From M3007 sp044230315 (GTDB taxonomy: Bacteria; Bacteroidota; Bacteroidia; Chitinophagales; Saprospiraceae), in the NCBI GenBank assembly GCA_044230315.1, contig JBGARJ010000007.1, forward strand, positions 62,001 to 126,000: 64,000 bases of DNA, given 5' to 3'. The notes beneath the pieces were generated by a model that did not search any database, was not told where the DNA came from, and saw only the letters and a program-made list of their open reading frames with translations. The translations under genes were made by a program, and so were the position numbers. The stretch's first letter is position 1. Every line of letters starts with the position of its first letter. Positions 15,892 through 25,278 of this stretch are shown here, piece after piece.

Positions 15892-18204
15892 TCAAAGATT
15901 CAGCCAGTACACGGCCTTGAGGACGATCGCGCGGTTTTTCGGCGTCAAAAATTGTGCCCGCGTATTGGGTATCGCCTGCGCAAACGAATTGTCGGTATAC
16001 ACTAAAAACAGGTCGGACACCGGTGCAAAACGCCATTGCAGGCGGGCATTGATATTAAAATTATTGGTCTGCGTATTCCATTGGAAAAAGGCGCTGGCAA
16101 AAAAGCGCCGCGAAAACGACAACTCGGCGCGCGGCCCCAACAACCAGAAGTCGGCCGACGGGTGGGGCGCCGCCAGCCGGATATGGTTGTAACTGTACCC
16201 AAGCGTAAACGTACCGACAGGCTGCCAGCGGTAAGCCAGTTCGCCTTCGATCCGCGCGAAATGCCCGCTAAAGTACTGGCCGCCCTGCACGTCGGCGCTG
16301 GCCTGAAAATTGTAACTGGTACTGCTGGTAAAACGCGCACGCACGCCTGAATAGGTGTAACCCCGCATACCGGACAGCGGAATGGTGCCGGGCTTGGCCA
16401 AATTGGTCGGGTCAAAATCCTCGAACAAATACGTGTAGGAATTCCACACGACGAAATTGATCCAGGTTTGATCTTTCAGGTTTACCGAACAAAAAACCGA
16501 CGCGTCGCGGTCCGTTTCCTTAAAATCGAGGGCATACGTCAGCGAGCCGTCGACACCGATGTTCCAGTTGTTGATGTGCTTGTTTTTCGGATAAAAAGTA
16601 AAACTCAGCGCCGGGAAGAAACTCTGAAAGCCGGTCCGCGGCACAAAACCCGCCTCGGCCGTGTAATTGGAATCGATCAGCATGTAGCCCAGGTGTGTGT
16701 TGAAGTTGCGCTCGACATAACTCAGGAAATGGGCCAGGGTTTGGCCGCGTTGCGCGGGGTCGGGCGAAAAGGAGCGGTGGTAATACCATTCGCCTTCCCA
16801 GCGGTTGTCGGGGCTGTACAGATTAAACTCCAGACCGGCCATCCGGTTCCAGGGTTGATACTGCCGTTTTTGCTGGTCGGTGAGTTTGCCGGTAAAGTTT
16901 TCCTTGTTCACCACGATGGCGCTCAGCGCGCTGCGCTGAAACACTTTGCGCTGCACGGTAGCCACGGTAAAATTGGCCGCAGGTACCACGTTGAGGCTGT
17001 CCCAATCGACGCGATCGGTTTGCATATTGAGCAGGCCGACCCGCCAGTTGTCGGTGAGTTTGCCGCTCAGGCGGGCGCCGGCGAGGATCGGTACGGTTTC
17101 ATTGAACCGGGTAATGGGGTTGTAAGCCAGTCCGATGCGCCGCGAAAAAAATGGCCGGCTGTTCGGGAAGCCGAACATGGCGAACAAGTCGCGGTTTTCG
17201 AGAAAAAACTGGCGCCGCTCTGGGAAGAACAACTCAAACCGGCTCAGGTTAGCCACCTGGCGGTCCACTTCCACCTGCGAAAAGTCGGGGTTAAACGTCA
17301 GGTCCAGGTTGAGCGATGGCGTGATGCCGATCTTGGCGTCGCCGCCGAGGTTAAATTTCGATTTGCCGTTTTTTTCCAGCAATTCCTTGCTGTTGTAATC
17401 GCGCACATAATCGAGGCCATAACGGGCCGTGGTATAGGGAATGAGGGAAACGCTGGCGCCAGGTTTGGGTGGCCGTTCATCCCACACCAGCTCGTTGCAA
17501 AAAGCCAGGTTGTTGGCCGCATACTGGCGCGGCACGGGCCGCCAGGTGCTCACCTCCCAGTTCCGGAGGCGCACGCGGACAAAATTGACGTGCCAGGTAT
17601 TGTCGCTCTCGGCTACATTGTAGCGCAGGGTTTTGAAGGGGATGGCCATCTCGGCTACCCAGTGGTCGTCGTAGTTCTGAACGGCCGATATCCAGCGATT
17701 ATCCCATTCGAAGGAAAGGGTCGCACCGTTGTCGACCAGCGCCTCCCGCTGTACGTTGATGGGACTGAGGCTGAACATAAAACCGTTCAGGCCGTCCTTG
17801 GTGGGGTCGATCAGGATGTTCACCGCGTCGCTGGTGCCGTTGGCGAAGTCGCGTTTCAGGCTTTGAACGGTATAGCCGGCCCGGTCTTGCCAACATACGA
17901 CGCCGACGTACAGGTTGTGTTCATCGAAGGTCATGCTGACTTCGGTGCGGGTTTCGGCCAGACCCGTATCAATCGGGAATTGTTTGGAAAAATCCACGGC
18001 GGCCGGGGCATTCAGCCAGGCCGCTTCGTCGAGCAGGCCGTCGACGCGAATAGCGCCGGTTGTTTTCCGGATGTGCAAGCCCTCGCCAGCGGCGCCCGGT
18101 ACCAGACGCCGGTCATCCACCCCGGTGGAAGGGGGCACGGGCATTTGTTGAGCGGCCACGCTAAGCGCGAGAAAAAAACAGGCGGACAGCAAAGCGGTTT
18201 TCAT
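15892..18204 (-). CDS. DUF5916 outer-membrane protein with N-terminal CBM9-like domain
   Basis: 770 residues from ATG 18204 (MKTALLSACFFLALSVAAQQ is the signal peptide; the frame extends 23 codons further without reason). The first 210 residues are a carbohydrate-binding family 9-like sandwich: IRVDGLLDEAAWLNAP, EVSMTFDEHNLYVGVVCWQ, then VNILIDPTKDGLNGFMFSLSP. The rest alternates strands and ends in aromatic-rich segments (ELSFSRRFFASAFFQWNTQTN), the look of an outer-membrane beta barrel, with FFPERRQFFLENRDLF typical of DUF5916. Function is unknown; binding or passage of a glycan-like ligand is possible. It is transcribed toward the glucosaminidase pair and is about 85 bases downstream of paaZ. 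Confidence 0.85.
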   Translation of the reverse strand: MKTALLSACFFLALSVAAQQMPVPPSTGVDDRRLVPGAAGEGLHIRKTTGAIRVDGLLDEAAWLNAPAAVDFSKQFPIDTGLAETRTEVSMTFDEHNLYVGVVCWQDRAGYTVQSLKRDFANGTSDAVNILIDPTKDGLNGFMFSLSPINVQREALVDNGATLSFEWDNRWISAVQNYDDHWVAEMAIPFKTLRYNVAESDNTWHVNFVRVRLRNWEVSTWRPVPRQYAANNLAFCNELVWDERPPKPGASVSLIPYTTARYGLDYVRDYNSKELLEKNGKSKFNLGGDAKIGITPSLNLDLTFNPDFSQVEVDRQVANLSRFELFFPERRQFFLENRDLFAMFGFPNSRPFFSRRIGLAYNPITRFNETVPILAGARLSGKLTDNWRVGLLNMQTDRVDWDSLNVVPAANFTVATVQRKVFQRSALSAIVVNKENFTGKLTDQQKRQYQPWNRMAGLEFNLYSPDNRWEGEWYYHRSFSPDPAQRGQTLAHFLSYVERNFNTHLGYMLIDSNYTAEAGFVPRTGFQSFFPALSFTFYPKNKHINNWNIGVDGSLTYALDFKETDRDASVFCSVNLKDQTWINFVVWNSYTYLFEDFDPTNLAKPGTIPLSGMRGYTYSGVRARFTSSTSYNFQASADVQGGQYFSGHFARIEGELAYRWQPVGTFTLGYSYNHIRLAAPHPSADFWLLGPRAELSFSRRFFASAFFQWNTQTNNFNINARLQWRFAPVSDLFLVYTDNSFAQAIPNTRAQFLTPKNRAIVLKAVYWLNL

Positions 18205-18288
18205 AACCCGAAGGTAGGGTTTTACCGCGCAGATCAGGTAGTGCGGCGCCAATAATTGCGACTGTCCGGACACCGCCGGATACGGTCC

Positions 18289-20334
18289 TCAACCCTGCTG
18301 TTTGCGCACCATGGTAAGGATGGTGGCGATGGCTACCGTTTCGCCGGTTTCATCGTACACATCCACCAGCCATTTTACAATGCCTTTGGGCACATCGTCT
18401 TCCGAGCGTTTTTCCTGGTCGATCTTCTCCTTCACAGTAAGTTTCACGCCGATGGTCATGCCCGGGTAAACGGGCTTGGTGAACCTGCACTCGTCGATCC
18501 CGTAATTGAGCAGCACGGGGCCTTTTTTCGCATCCACGAATAACCCGGCCGCTTTCGAGAGCACGAAGTAGCCGTGGGCTACCCGGCCGGTAAACGGCGT
18601 GCCTTCGAGCGCGGTGGCGTCCATGTGCGCGTAAAAATTGTCGCCGCTGACGTTGGCGAAATTGTGAATATCCGTCTCGCTTACGGTGTGTTTGGCGGTA
18701 ATCAGGGTTTCGCCGACAAACAACTCTTCGAAGTATTTTTTGAAGGGATGAACCGGTGTTTCGGTTTGCCGGGCGCCCACCTGAAACTGGTTGGTCACCG
18801 CCGTGATGTCGGTCGGGTGGCCCTGCAGGGCCGTGCGTTGGAGGTAGTGCAACACGCCGCGCATGCCCCCCATTTCTTCGCCGCCGCCGGCGTGCCCCGG
18901 GCCGCCGTGCACCAGCAGGGGCATCGGCGAGCCGTGCCCGGTGCTTTCGCGGGCTGAATCGCGGTTGAGCATCAGGATGCGGCCGTGCCAGGCGGCTGCG
19001 TTCAGCACATAGTCGCGCAGGATGCCTTGGTCGTAACTGCAAATGGTGCTCACCAGCGAGCCCTTGCCCATCCGGGCGATCTCAATGGCTTCTTCCAGGG
19101 TTTTGTACGGCATAAGGGTGCTCACCGGGCCAAAACACTCGGTTTCATGGCTGATCGTTTGTTGCAAGGGTCTGTCATTGAGCAGGAGTACCGGCGGCAA
19201 AAAGGCGCCCTTCTCCCGGCTGGCGCCGATCACCTCGAACGCGTCGGGATCGCCGAATACCACGGGGGTTTGTTCTGTCAGGACGGCCAGCTTTTGGCGC
19301 ACGCGCTCGAGTTGCGTCCGGTTGATGAGGGCGCCCATTCGCACACCCTCCACGGCGGGGTCGCCGATGGCCGTTTGCCCCAGGGCTTTGGCAAGGGCTT
19401 GCCGGACGGCGTCGAGCAGGTTCTCGGGCACCACGATGCGGCGCACAGCGGTGCATTTTTGTCCGGCCTTGGTCACCATTTCGCGGCGGACCTCTTTTAT
19501 AAACAAATCGAATTCGGGTGTGCCGGGCGCGGCGTCTTCGCCCAAAATTGCGGCGTTGAGCGAATCGGCTTCCATGGTAAACGGCACCGAGTGTTGCAGC
19601 AGCGCCGGGTGGGCGCGCAGTTTTTTGCCCGTTTCGGCGCTCCCGGTAAAGGTGACCACATCCTGGCTCATCACGGAGTCGAGGATGCCGCGCCCCAGGC
19701 CTACGACCAATTGCAGGGCGCCGGGCGGCAAAATGCCCGATTCGATGACGTCGCGCACCAGGGCTTCGGTGAGGAACGAGGTCTGTTCGCTGGGTTTGAC
19801 CACCGCCGGAACACCCGCCAGGAGGTTGACGGAAATTTTTTCGAGCATGCCCCAGATGGGGAAATTAAAGGCGTTGATGTGTACGGCCACACCGTGTTTT
19901 GGCACCAGGATATGGTGGCCGATAAACGTATTTTCCTTCGACAAACGCACCGGTTCGCCTTCCACATAGTAGGGTTCGTTGGGGAAGCGGCGGCGCAAGC
20001 TGCTGTAGGCGAATAAATTGCCGATGCCCCCCTCGATGTCCACCCAGGAGTCCTGCCGGGTAGCGCCGGTCCAATGGCTGACGGTGTAGTATTTTTCCTT
20101 GCGTTCCAGCAAATACAGGGCGAGGGCCTTGAGCATGCGTCCGCGCTCGTGAAAAGTCATTTTGCGCAAGGCCGGCCCTCCGGTGCGCCGGCCGTAGTCG
20201 AGCACCGCGGAAAAATCCAGTCCGGCGTCGGATGCGGTGGAAATAATTTCGCCGGTATAGGCATTATACTGCGGTACGCCGTCGCCGTCGCCGGGTGTCC
20301 AGGAGCCCAGCACGTAGTTGAGCAGTTTTTGCAT
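18289..20334 (-). CDS. paaZ: PaaZ: oxepin-CoA hydrolase / 3-oxo-5,6-dehydrosuberyl-CoA semialdehyde dehydrogenase
   Basis: 681 residues, the normal two-domain length. Residues 1-510 are the aldehyde dehydrogenase: FTGSAETGKKLRAH, catalytic Glu in TMEADSLNAA, catalytic Cys in AGQKCTAVRR, and HETECFGPVSTLMPY. Residues 530-680 are the MaoC-type (R)-hydratase: FVGETLITAKHTVSETDI, then ANVSGDNFYAHMDATAL and GRVAHGYFVLSKAAGL. Together they open the oxepin ring and oxidise the aldehyde in the phenylacetyl-CoA pathway. No paaABCDE, paaG, paaF, paaH, paaJ or paaK gene is in the window, so here it stands alone. It is transcribed from a TACATTTG box about 50 bases upstream, divergent from the sigma-factor gene. 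Confidence 0.93.
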   Translation of the reverse strand: MQKLLNYVLGSWTPGDGDGVPQYNAYTGEIISTASDAGLDFSAVLDYGRRTGGPALRKMTFHERGRMLKALALYLLERKEKYYTVSHWTGATRQDSWVDIEGGIGNLFAYSSLRRRFPNEPYYVEGEPVRLSKENTFIGHHILVPKHGVAVHINAFNFPIWGMLEKISVNLLAGVPAVVKPSEQTSFLTEALVRDVIESGILPPGALQLVVGLGRGILDSVMSQDVVTFTGSAETGKKLRAHPALLQHSVPFTMEADSLNAAILGEDAAPGTPEFDLFIKEVRREMVTKAGQKCTAVRRIVVPENLLDAVRQALAKALGQTAIGDPAVEGVRMGALINRTQLERVRQKLAVLTEQTPVVFGDPDAFEVIGASREKGAFLPPVLLLNDRPLQQTISHETECFGPVSTLMPYKTLEEAIEIARMGKGSLVSTICSYDQGILRDYVLNAAAWHGRILMLNRDSARESTGHGSPMPLLVHGGPGHAGGGEEMGGMRGVLHYLQRTALQGHPTDITAVTNQFQVGARQTETPVHPFKKYFEELFVGETLITAKHTVSETDIHNFANVSGDNFYAHMDATALEGTPFTGRVAHGYFVLSKAAGLFVDAKKGPVLLNYGIDECRFTKPVYPGMTIGVKLTVKEKIDQEKRSEDDVPKGIVKWLVDVYDETGETVAIATILTMVRKQQG

Positions 20335-20381
20335 GATCGTGTGCAGGTTTAGCAGGTTGTGCAGGGGGGTGTAACTTCGGG

Positions 20382-20389
20382 CAAATGTA
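20382..20389 (-). promoter_or_regulatory. -7 box TACATTTG of paaZ
   Basis: Read on the minus strand this matches TAnnTTTG, 47 bases before the paaZ ATG. No good -33 element was seen. Confidence 0.5.
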
Positions 20390-20493
20390 TAGATTTCGGC
20401 TTGAACGGCCGGTTACAGCCTGCAAGAGAAAAAAAGTACCGGCCGTGCAGCAAAAGTGATCCACACGGCACCATATCAAAAAAGTAACGCCTG

Positions 20494-21039
20494 ATGCTCG
20501 ATACAACCTTAAAGTACTTACTGGCGGGCTGCCGGCGGGGTGACGCCGCAGCCCAGCGCCAGTTGTTCGAATCCCACAAGAATCCATTGTTCGCCATTTG
20601 CCTGCGGTATGCCCGCGACCGTCCGGAAGCGCAGGATATGCTGCAGGAAGCCTTTCTGGTTATTTACCGCGACCTCGGCCAGTACAATGGAAGCGGCGCC
20701 TTTGAAGCCTGGCTGCACCGTGTGACCGTACGCGCCGCCCTGCAACACCTGCGCCGCCGAAACGTGCTGCGCTTTGCAGAAGACTACGACGGACTACCGC
20801 CCGACACCCGGAACGTCGTCCCCGATACTGAGCTCACCCGCGAAGCCATTTTACAACTCGTGCAACAACTGCCCGACGGTTATCGCACCATATTTAACCT
20901 GCATTGCATGGAACATTTTTCCTACCCCGAAATCGCCGCCGAACTGGGCATCGCCGAAAGCAGCGTCCGTTCGCAATACGCCCGGGCCTGCAAACACCTG
21001 CGTGTGCGCATCGATAAATTACTCACCTGCACCCCTTAA
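20494..21039 (+). CDS. ECF-type RNA polymerase sigma factor
   Basis: 181 residues. Region 2 is seen in FAICLRYARDRPEAQDMLQEAFLVIYRDLGQY (residues about 32-63), with the DMLQEAF core-binding helix, and region 4 in QLPDGYRTIFNLHCMEHFSYPEIAAELGIAESSVRSQ, a helix-turn-helix for the -35 element. No sigma 1.1, region 3 or C-terminal extension is present. The gene is 22 bases before a large single-pass membrane protein, the usual place for the anti-sigma factor. Its target promoters are unknown; autoregulation is likely for the class, but no element could be identified in the divergent gap to paaZ. Confidence 0.93.
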   Translation: MLDTTLKYLLAGCRRGDAAAQRQLFESHKNPLFAICLRYARDRPEAQDMLQEAFLVIYRDLGQYNGSGAFEAWLHRVTVRAALQHLRRRNVLRFAEDYDGLPPDTRNVVPDTELTREAILQLVQQLPDGYRTIFNLHCMEHFSYPEIAAELGIAESSVRSQYARACKHLRVRIDKLLTCTP

Positions 21040-21061
21040 CCTTCTTTAAACGCCAATCGTC

Positions 21062-23128
21062 ATGGAACAAAATTTACCATCCGAAAATAGTGATTTCGAA
21101 AAACTCCTGCGCCAGCAACTGCAACAAATAAACACAGCGCCGGACGACGACACCTGGTCGCAGATCGCCGGACGCCAGGCGGCACAAAACCGCCGGTTGC
21201 GCTTCCGGTATTATGCGCGCTACGGCCTGATTGCCGGAACCATTCTGGTTGTGGCCATTTGTGGCTGGTGGTATTACCGGCCGGCCGGCACCCCGACACC
21301 TGCGGGCTACGAACGCAACGCACCCGCAACCCCATCCAACTCCGCACGCCCGGCCGCACCTGTGGCGGGCGCCGAACCCAAGGCCTGGCCCGGCCCGGCT
21401 GCCAACCCGGCAGCCGGCCAGGCAGCGCCATCTGCTTTCAGCACGATCAACGCGGGCGGCGGGCGGATCAATTCTGTACCGATGACCACTGCGCGCTTTC
21501 GTGCGGAAACCGGTGTGGATTATCAAAGCCCCCTGTCTGGCACGACCGTACATATCCCGGGTGGGGCGTTGATCCATCCGGATGGGCGGCCGGTTCGTGG
21601 CGAGGTGGAATTGGATTTTCGGGAATATCGCGATATCGCCGACTTTCTGGCGTCCGGCATACCGATGCACTACGGCGATGAGCGAGGCGCATTCTCGTTC
21701 AACTCCGCCGGCATGTTCGAGGTGCGCGTCCGCCAAAACGGCGAATCCCTGCAAATGGCAGACGGCCAAAACTACGAGGTGCATTTTGCGCCGACCGATA
21801 AACTGACTGCTACCAACCTGTACTATTTCAACGAAGCTGCTGGCGCCTGGCAGTTCGAGCCCAATGCGGCTTTCGGACAAGGTGACAGCCGGAATCCCGG
21901 CCGTAACCTGCCGGTACCGGTCTCGGCCCTCGAAGCGATCAATAACAATACAAATGGCGCCGGCCCCGAGTGCCTGCCGGAATTCGTTGAAGTGGGATGG
22001 ACGGATCACGCCAGCGTCATGAAACAAGCCGTACAACTCGGCTACGACCTGGCCACCGAAAAGGTTCGTATGCCCGTTTGGTTTCGAAAAAACCCCAACT
22101 TCACCAATGACCAGTTGCTCAACGGTCTGGAACGCGGCCTGATCCGGCTTGTCCACGACCGGGACCAGGTGGAACTCATGTTTCCGGAAGACCTCGACAC
22201 GGTGTTTACCGAATTGAAGGCTTTTAAAAATTGCTACTTCAAACGCGTGGTCGACTCCTCAGCCGATGTCAGCCTGATGCGAAAACTCGCCGCCGAAAAT
22301 TACTGGAACCGCTTCGCCGTTTTCCAGGAGAACGGCAACTTGTGCCATATCACGTTGTTCGGCGATCAAGGAAGCGTAAACTTTTTTGCATACCTCAACC
22401 CTAGCCCGGGCAACCATGATTTCAACATCGATAAGGTGATGGCCAACTATATCCATCTCCGCAACGAACGGCTGCGCAATTTTGAGAAACTGGTGGCCAA
22501 CCTGCGCCAATTCGCCATCCTTGCACCCGCCTTTCAACCGGAGGACGAGTGGTGTAAAACCAAGGCCGATTGGCTGGCTTATTTTGAAGACCACCACCCG
22601 ATGATGCGCAAACGCTACGCGGCGTTGATCAAGTCGGGCCTGACCACCAACGACTCCCTGGCGCTGGTTACGTACGACGACTGGTTCAGGCGCGTACGCG
22701 ACCTGAACATGGCGAGTCTTGACAAGCGAGCGGCCGCCAACTCGGGAGTACGGGCCCTGCAATACGTACTGATCATCTATAGATTCGGATTGTACAATTG
22801 CGACCAGATTTTCCGCCTCGGCGACGATTATATCCTGGCGGGTTATCAGACTGCCGACGGGCAGCGCATCATCCCGGCTACAGTGAGTATTCTCGAACGG
22901 AAGAACCGGTTGTTCGTCACACTGCCCAATCCCGCAAAAATGCTCCGGCTGCCCGGGCGTCGTCTCGATATTTTGGTCACGGATCGCGACGGGCGCTGCT
23001 ACCACCTGCCCGCCAGCACGTACGCCAGCCTGAACCTGGACAAGCTACTATCGAATACATTCCAGGTGGCGGAGGTGACCGACAAGACCAAATCCCGGCG
23101 CGAGTGGGCCGCCCTGCTCGATCTGTAG
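21062..23128 (+). CDS. Large single-pass membrane protein, candidate anti-sigma partner
   Basis: 688 residues. Residues 1-50 are polar and contain DDDTWSQIAGRQAAQNRRLRFRY. One membrane helix follows (about 54-72, GLIAGTILVVAICGWW), then a Pro/Ala-rich linker (73-125), then about 560 residues predicted to be outside the cytoplasm. The extracytoplasmic part begins with a beta-rich segment, GTTVHIPGGALIHPDGRPVRGEVELDF, continues through GMFEVRVRQNGESLQMADG, and ends in mixed alpha/beta sequence I do not recognise. There is no zinc-binding anti-sigma motif. Position right after an ECF sigma gene and the short cytoplasmic tail before one helix suggest it sequesters the sigma factor and senses a signal outside. 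It is far larger than common anti-sigma factors. Confidence 0.65.
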   Translation: MEQNLPSENSDFEKLLRQQLQQINTAPDDDTWSQIAGRQAAQNRRLRFRYYARYGLIAGTILVVAICGWWYYRPAGTPTPAGYERNAPATPSNSARPAAPVAGAEPKAWPGPAANPAAGQAAPSAFSTINAGGGRINSVPMTTARFRAETGVDYQSPLSGTTVHIPGGALIHPDGRPVRGEVELDFREYRDIADFLASGIPMHYGDERGAFSFNSAGMFEVRVRQNGESLQMADGQNYEVHFAPTDKLTATNLYYFNEAAGAWQFEPNAAFGQGDSRNPGRNLPVPVSALEAINNNTNGAGPECLPEFVEVGWTDHASVMKQAVQLGYDLATEKVRMPVWFRKNPNFTNDQLLNGLERGLIRLVHDRDQVELMFPEDLDTVFTELKAFKNCYFKRVVDSSADVSLMRKLAAENYWNRFAVFQENGNLCHITLFGDQGSVNFFAYLNPSPGNHDFNIDKVMANYIHLRNERLRNFEKLVANLRQFAILAPAFQPEDEWCKTKADWLAYFEDHHPMMRKRYAALIKSGLTTNDSLALVTYDDWFRRVRDLNMASLDKRAAANSGVRALQYVLIIYRFGLYNCDQIFRLGDDYILAGYQTADGQRIIPATVSILERKNRLFVTLPNPAKMLRLPGRRLDILVTDRDGRCYHLPASTYASLNLDKLLSNTFQVAEVTDKTKSRREWAALLDL

Positions 23129-23160
23129 GGGTGCGCGACACTCAATGCGGCGCCAAAAAA

Positions 23161-23206
23161 AGCGGGCCCGGATCGCGCTTGTTTGCGATCCGGGCCCGCT
23201 TTTCAT
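23161..23206. terminator. Strong bidirectional terminator between sigma operon and hemD
   Basis: A perfect 16-bp stem (AGCGGGCCCGGATCGC at 23161-23176, complement at 23185-23200) has an 8-base loop, A-run on the left and T-run on the right. It serves the rightward membrane-protein gene and the leftward hemD gene. Confidence 0.9.
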
Positions 23207-23227
23207 GCACAGCCAATGCGCCGTCGC

Positions 23228-24010
23228 TTAATTCGCGTTCGACTTCTTCAGGTAGTTTTCCAGCGCCACAGCGATCGACGGGGCTTCCGGCGTGCCGGCC
23301 TGGATATTGACGGTCATGCCGCTATCGGTTACTGCCTTGTGGGCAGCGGTTCCAAAAACGCAGATCCGGCGGTCTTCCTGTTTGAAATCGGGGAATTGCT
23401 CGAACATGGACTTGATTTCGAGCGCCGAGAAGAACGCGATGATGTCGTATTTGATGGCCTTCAGGTCGCTCAAGTCCGTATTCACGGTACGGTACATGAC
23501 CGCTTCCTGGATGGGGACCTTGAGCTCGGTAAAGAACCGCATCACTTCAGGGTTGCCCACGTCGCTGCAGGGGAAAAAGAATTTTTCGTCTTTATTGCGC
23601 AGGATGTAGGCTTTAAGGTCGAGCACGGATTTGTTGCCGTTGAACACCTTGCGCTTGCGGAACATGATGAATTTTTGCAGGTAGTTGGCAATAGTTTCCG
23701 TGGCGCAGAAGTATTTGGTGTCGTCAGACATTTTGATCCGCAATTCGCCGCACAGCCGGAAAAAGTGGTCGACCGCCGTTTTACTGGTAAAAACGATAGC
23801 CGTGTAATCGTTCGGATATACGCGGTTTTTCCGGTACTCCCGTTCGGTCAGGCCCTCTACGGAGACGAATGGAACGAAGTCGATCCGGACATTGAATCGT
23901 TTTTCCAATTCGTCGTATGCAGAACGTTGTGCGGGTGTAGGTTGCGAAATGAGGATGTTCTGAACCCTTTTGAAGGTTTCTTCCTGAACAGGTGCAGCTG
24001 TCGCAGACAT
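23228..24010 (-). CDS. hemD: Uroporphyrinogen-III synthase
   Basis: 260 residues from ATG 24010 (MSATAAPVQEETFKRVQNIL); 26 further upstream codons lack family-like sequence. The two Rossmann-like halves are seen: ILISQPTPAQRSAYDELEKR..., IVFTSKTAVDHFFRLCGE (the S/TSxxAV motif), and in the second half FFPCSDVGNPEVMRFF and DIIAFFSALEIKSMFEQFPDF, ending VCVFGTAAHKAV-like RICVFGTAAHKAVTDSG. It closes hydroxymethylbilane to uroporphyrinogen III with inversion of ring D. Sequence conservation in this family is low, but the motif order and the neighbouring DUF4271 gene, a common Bacteroidota pairing, support it. hemB is about 29 kb away in this window. Confidence 0.85.
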   Translation of the reverse strand: MSATAAPVQEETFKRVQNILISQPTPAQRSAYDELEKRFNVRIDFVPFVSVEGLTEREYRKNRVYPNDYTAIVFTSKTAVDHFFRLCGELRIKMSDDTKYFCATETIANYLQKFIMFRKRKVFNGNKSVLDLKAYILRNKDEKFFFPCSDVGNPEVMRFFTELKVPIQEAVMYRTVNTDLSDLKAIKYDIIAFFSALEIKSMFEQFPDFKQEDRRICVFGTAAHKAVTDSGMTVNIQAGTPEAPSIAVALENYLKKSNAN

Positions 24011-24138
24011 TCGGGAGTTGTGTTTATTTGAAATTTGTTCGGTGATCGGATGTTGAACCATGCCTGATGGGCAAGCGATGTTTGTCAAAAATTGTGATCA
24101 AGCACTCCGGGGGAAAACACTATTCCGTAATGGTATTA

Positions 24139-25077
24139 TTACTTCGATGCCAACATCGCCAGTTTAACTAAAATGACAACCGGAGCGATTTCGACGGTGC
24201 AAAGGTACAACAAAAAGTGAAATACATGGCCGCTCAAAAATTTCTGCCCAATGGTAGCCGCCCGAACGTACCGGTAGGCATAAAAAACTGCAGCCAGGCC
24301 GAGCGTCCAGAAAACCATAAATCCGCCGTAATCCCGGACAAATGCCACGAGGAAATTAAACGGCAGCAGAAACAGCCCCAGCACACAGTTGAAAATAGTG
24401 ATCAGAAAATTGTAGCGGCGCACCTCCGTCGCCACCGGGTATATCCAGCCGACAAACCGCAGCAGCGCATGTTTGGACAAGAGCAATACCCCCGGCCCGG
24501 CCAGGCATATGGCCAGGAATCCCAGGTTGTTGAAAGCCTTTTGGTTAAAGAACCGGGCGATCAGAAAGATAAAAACACCCGCATTGAGCAGAAAACTCAC
24601 ATAAAGCAGGAGATATGGGGTGTTGCCCGTAAATCCCGAGGCCTCCCGCTGCGCCAGGTTAAGCGCATTGTCGTTGAGAAATCCGCGCCAGGCCTTAATG
24701 ACCACGCCCCGTTTGGTGGCAACGGAAAACGACAGAAACGCTACGAGCGCCACCAAAAACCAGAAGATAAAGGTATTGGATAAGGCGTCGCCCGTCGGCA
24801 ATACTTCCAAGGGCCGGAAGGTTCGTTCGATGCTTTCGCTGATACCCCGGGCCACGCCTGGCGTTCGGTGCAATACGATATTGAACGGGTTGCGGGCCGA
24901 ATCCGGCAAAACCTCCGCTACCCCATTGTCAGGGCTCAGGAGGGCAGGGTTGCCGGCAACTATGCTCTTCGACAAGCGGCCGGTGATATCGAACGGGTTG
25001 AGCGGCCGCTGTTGGGCGGACAGCCCTGCTGCCACCAGAAAAAAGAACAGGAGCTGGAGTAGCCGCTTTTTCTGCAT
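24139..25077 (-). CDS. DUF4271 integral membrane protein
   Basis: 312 residues from ATG 25077 (MQKKRLLQLLFFFLVAAGLSAQ, a signal-like first helix). A polar stretch follows (about 25-95), then roughly six membrane helices between residues 100 and 310, including FIFWFLVALVAFLSFSVA, YLLLYVSFLLNAGVFIFLI and VFHFLLYLCTVEIAPVVILV. It matches DUF4271, found next to hemD across the phylum; function unknown. The TACCTTTG box is only 5 bases before this ATG, which rules out the start 12 codons upstream and implies an almost leaderless mRNA. Readthrough into hemD (128-base gap) is likely. Confidence 0.82.
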   Translation of the reverse strand: MQKKRLLQLLFFFLVAAGLSAQQRPLNPFDITGRLSKSIVAGNPALLSPDNGVAEVLPDSARNPFNIVLHRTPGVARGISESIERTFRPLEVLPTGDALSNTFIFWFLVALVAFLSFSVATKRGVVIKAWRGFLNDNALNLAQREASGFTGNTPYLLLYVSFLLNAGVFIFLIARFFNQKAFNNLGFLAICLAGPGVLLLSKHALLRFVGWIYPVATEVRRYNFLITIFNCVLGLFLLPFNFLVAFVRDYGGFMVFWTLGLAAVFYAYRYVRAATIGQKFLSGHVFHFLLYLCTVEIAPVVILVKLAMLASK

Positions 25078-25081
25078 GGGG

Positions 25082-25089
25082 CAAAGGTA
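25082..25089 (-). promoter_or_regulatory. -7 box TACCTTTG of DUF4271-hemD
   Basis: Exact minus-strand match to TAnnTTTG, 4 bases before the chosen ATG at 25077. It decides that start and suggests a leaderless or near-leaderless transcript. Confidence 0.65.
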
Positions 25090-25129
25090 AAGAATTGATT
25101 GGCATCGCCCCATGCCCGATTTCTTTTCC

Positions 25130-25137
25130 TACCTTTG
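25130..25137 (+). promoter_or_regulatory. -7 box TACCTTTG upstream of purA
   Basis: Exact plus-strand match to TAnnTTTG about 140 bases before the purA ATG at 25279. It is divergent from the DUF4271 promoter, 40 bases away. The long leader that results holds no feature I recognise. Confidence 0.55.
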
Positions 25138-25278
25138 CCGGGCTTACCCAATACCTGGCGCAGGCGAATGGCAGGGCAATTCCTTTTTCGGGCCATTGCC
25201 GCTCTGAAGCCAGGCGTTCATTCACCAACCGACAAACAACCCGGATACGGACGACGGACACCGGTTACCAAGAAAATT

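Noticed and set aside
16468..18255. 595-codon open frame on the plus strand opposite the DUF5916 gene
   Set aside because: Codon bias of the real gene explains it; its product shows no recognisable motif.
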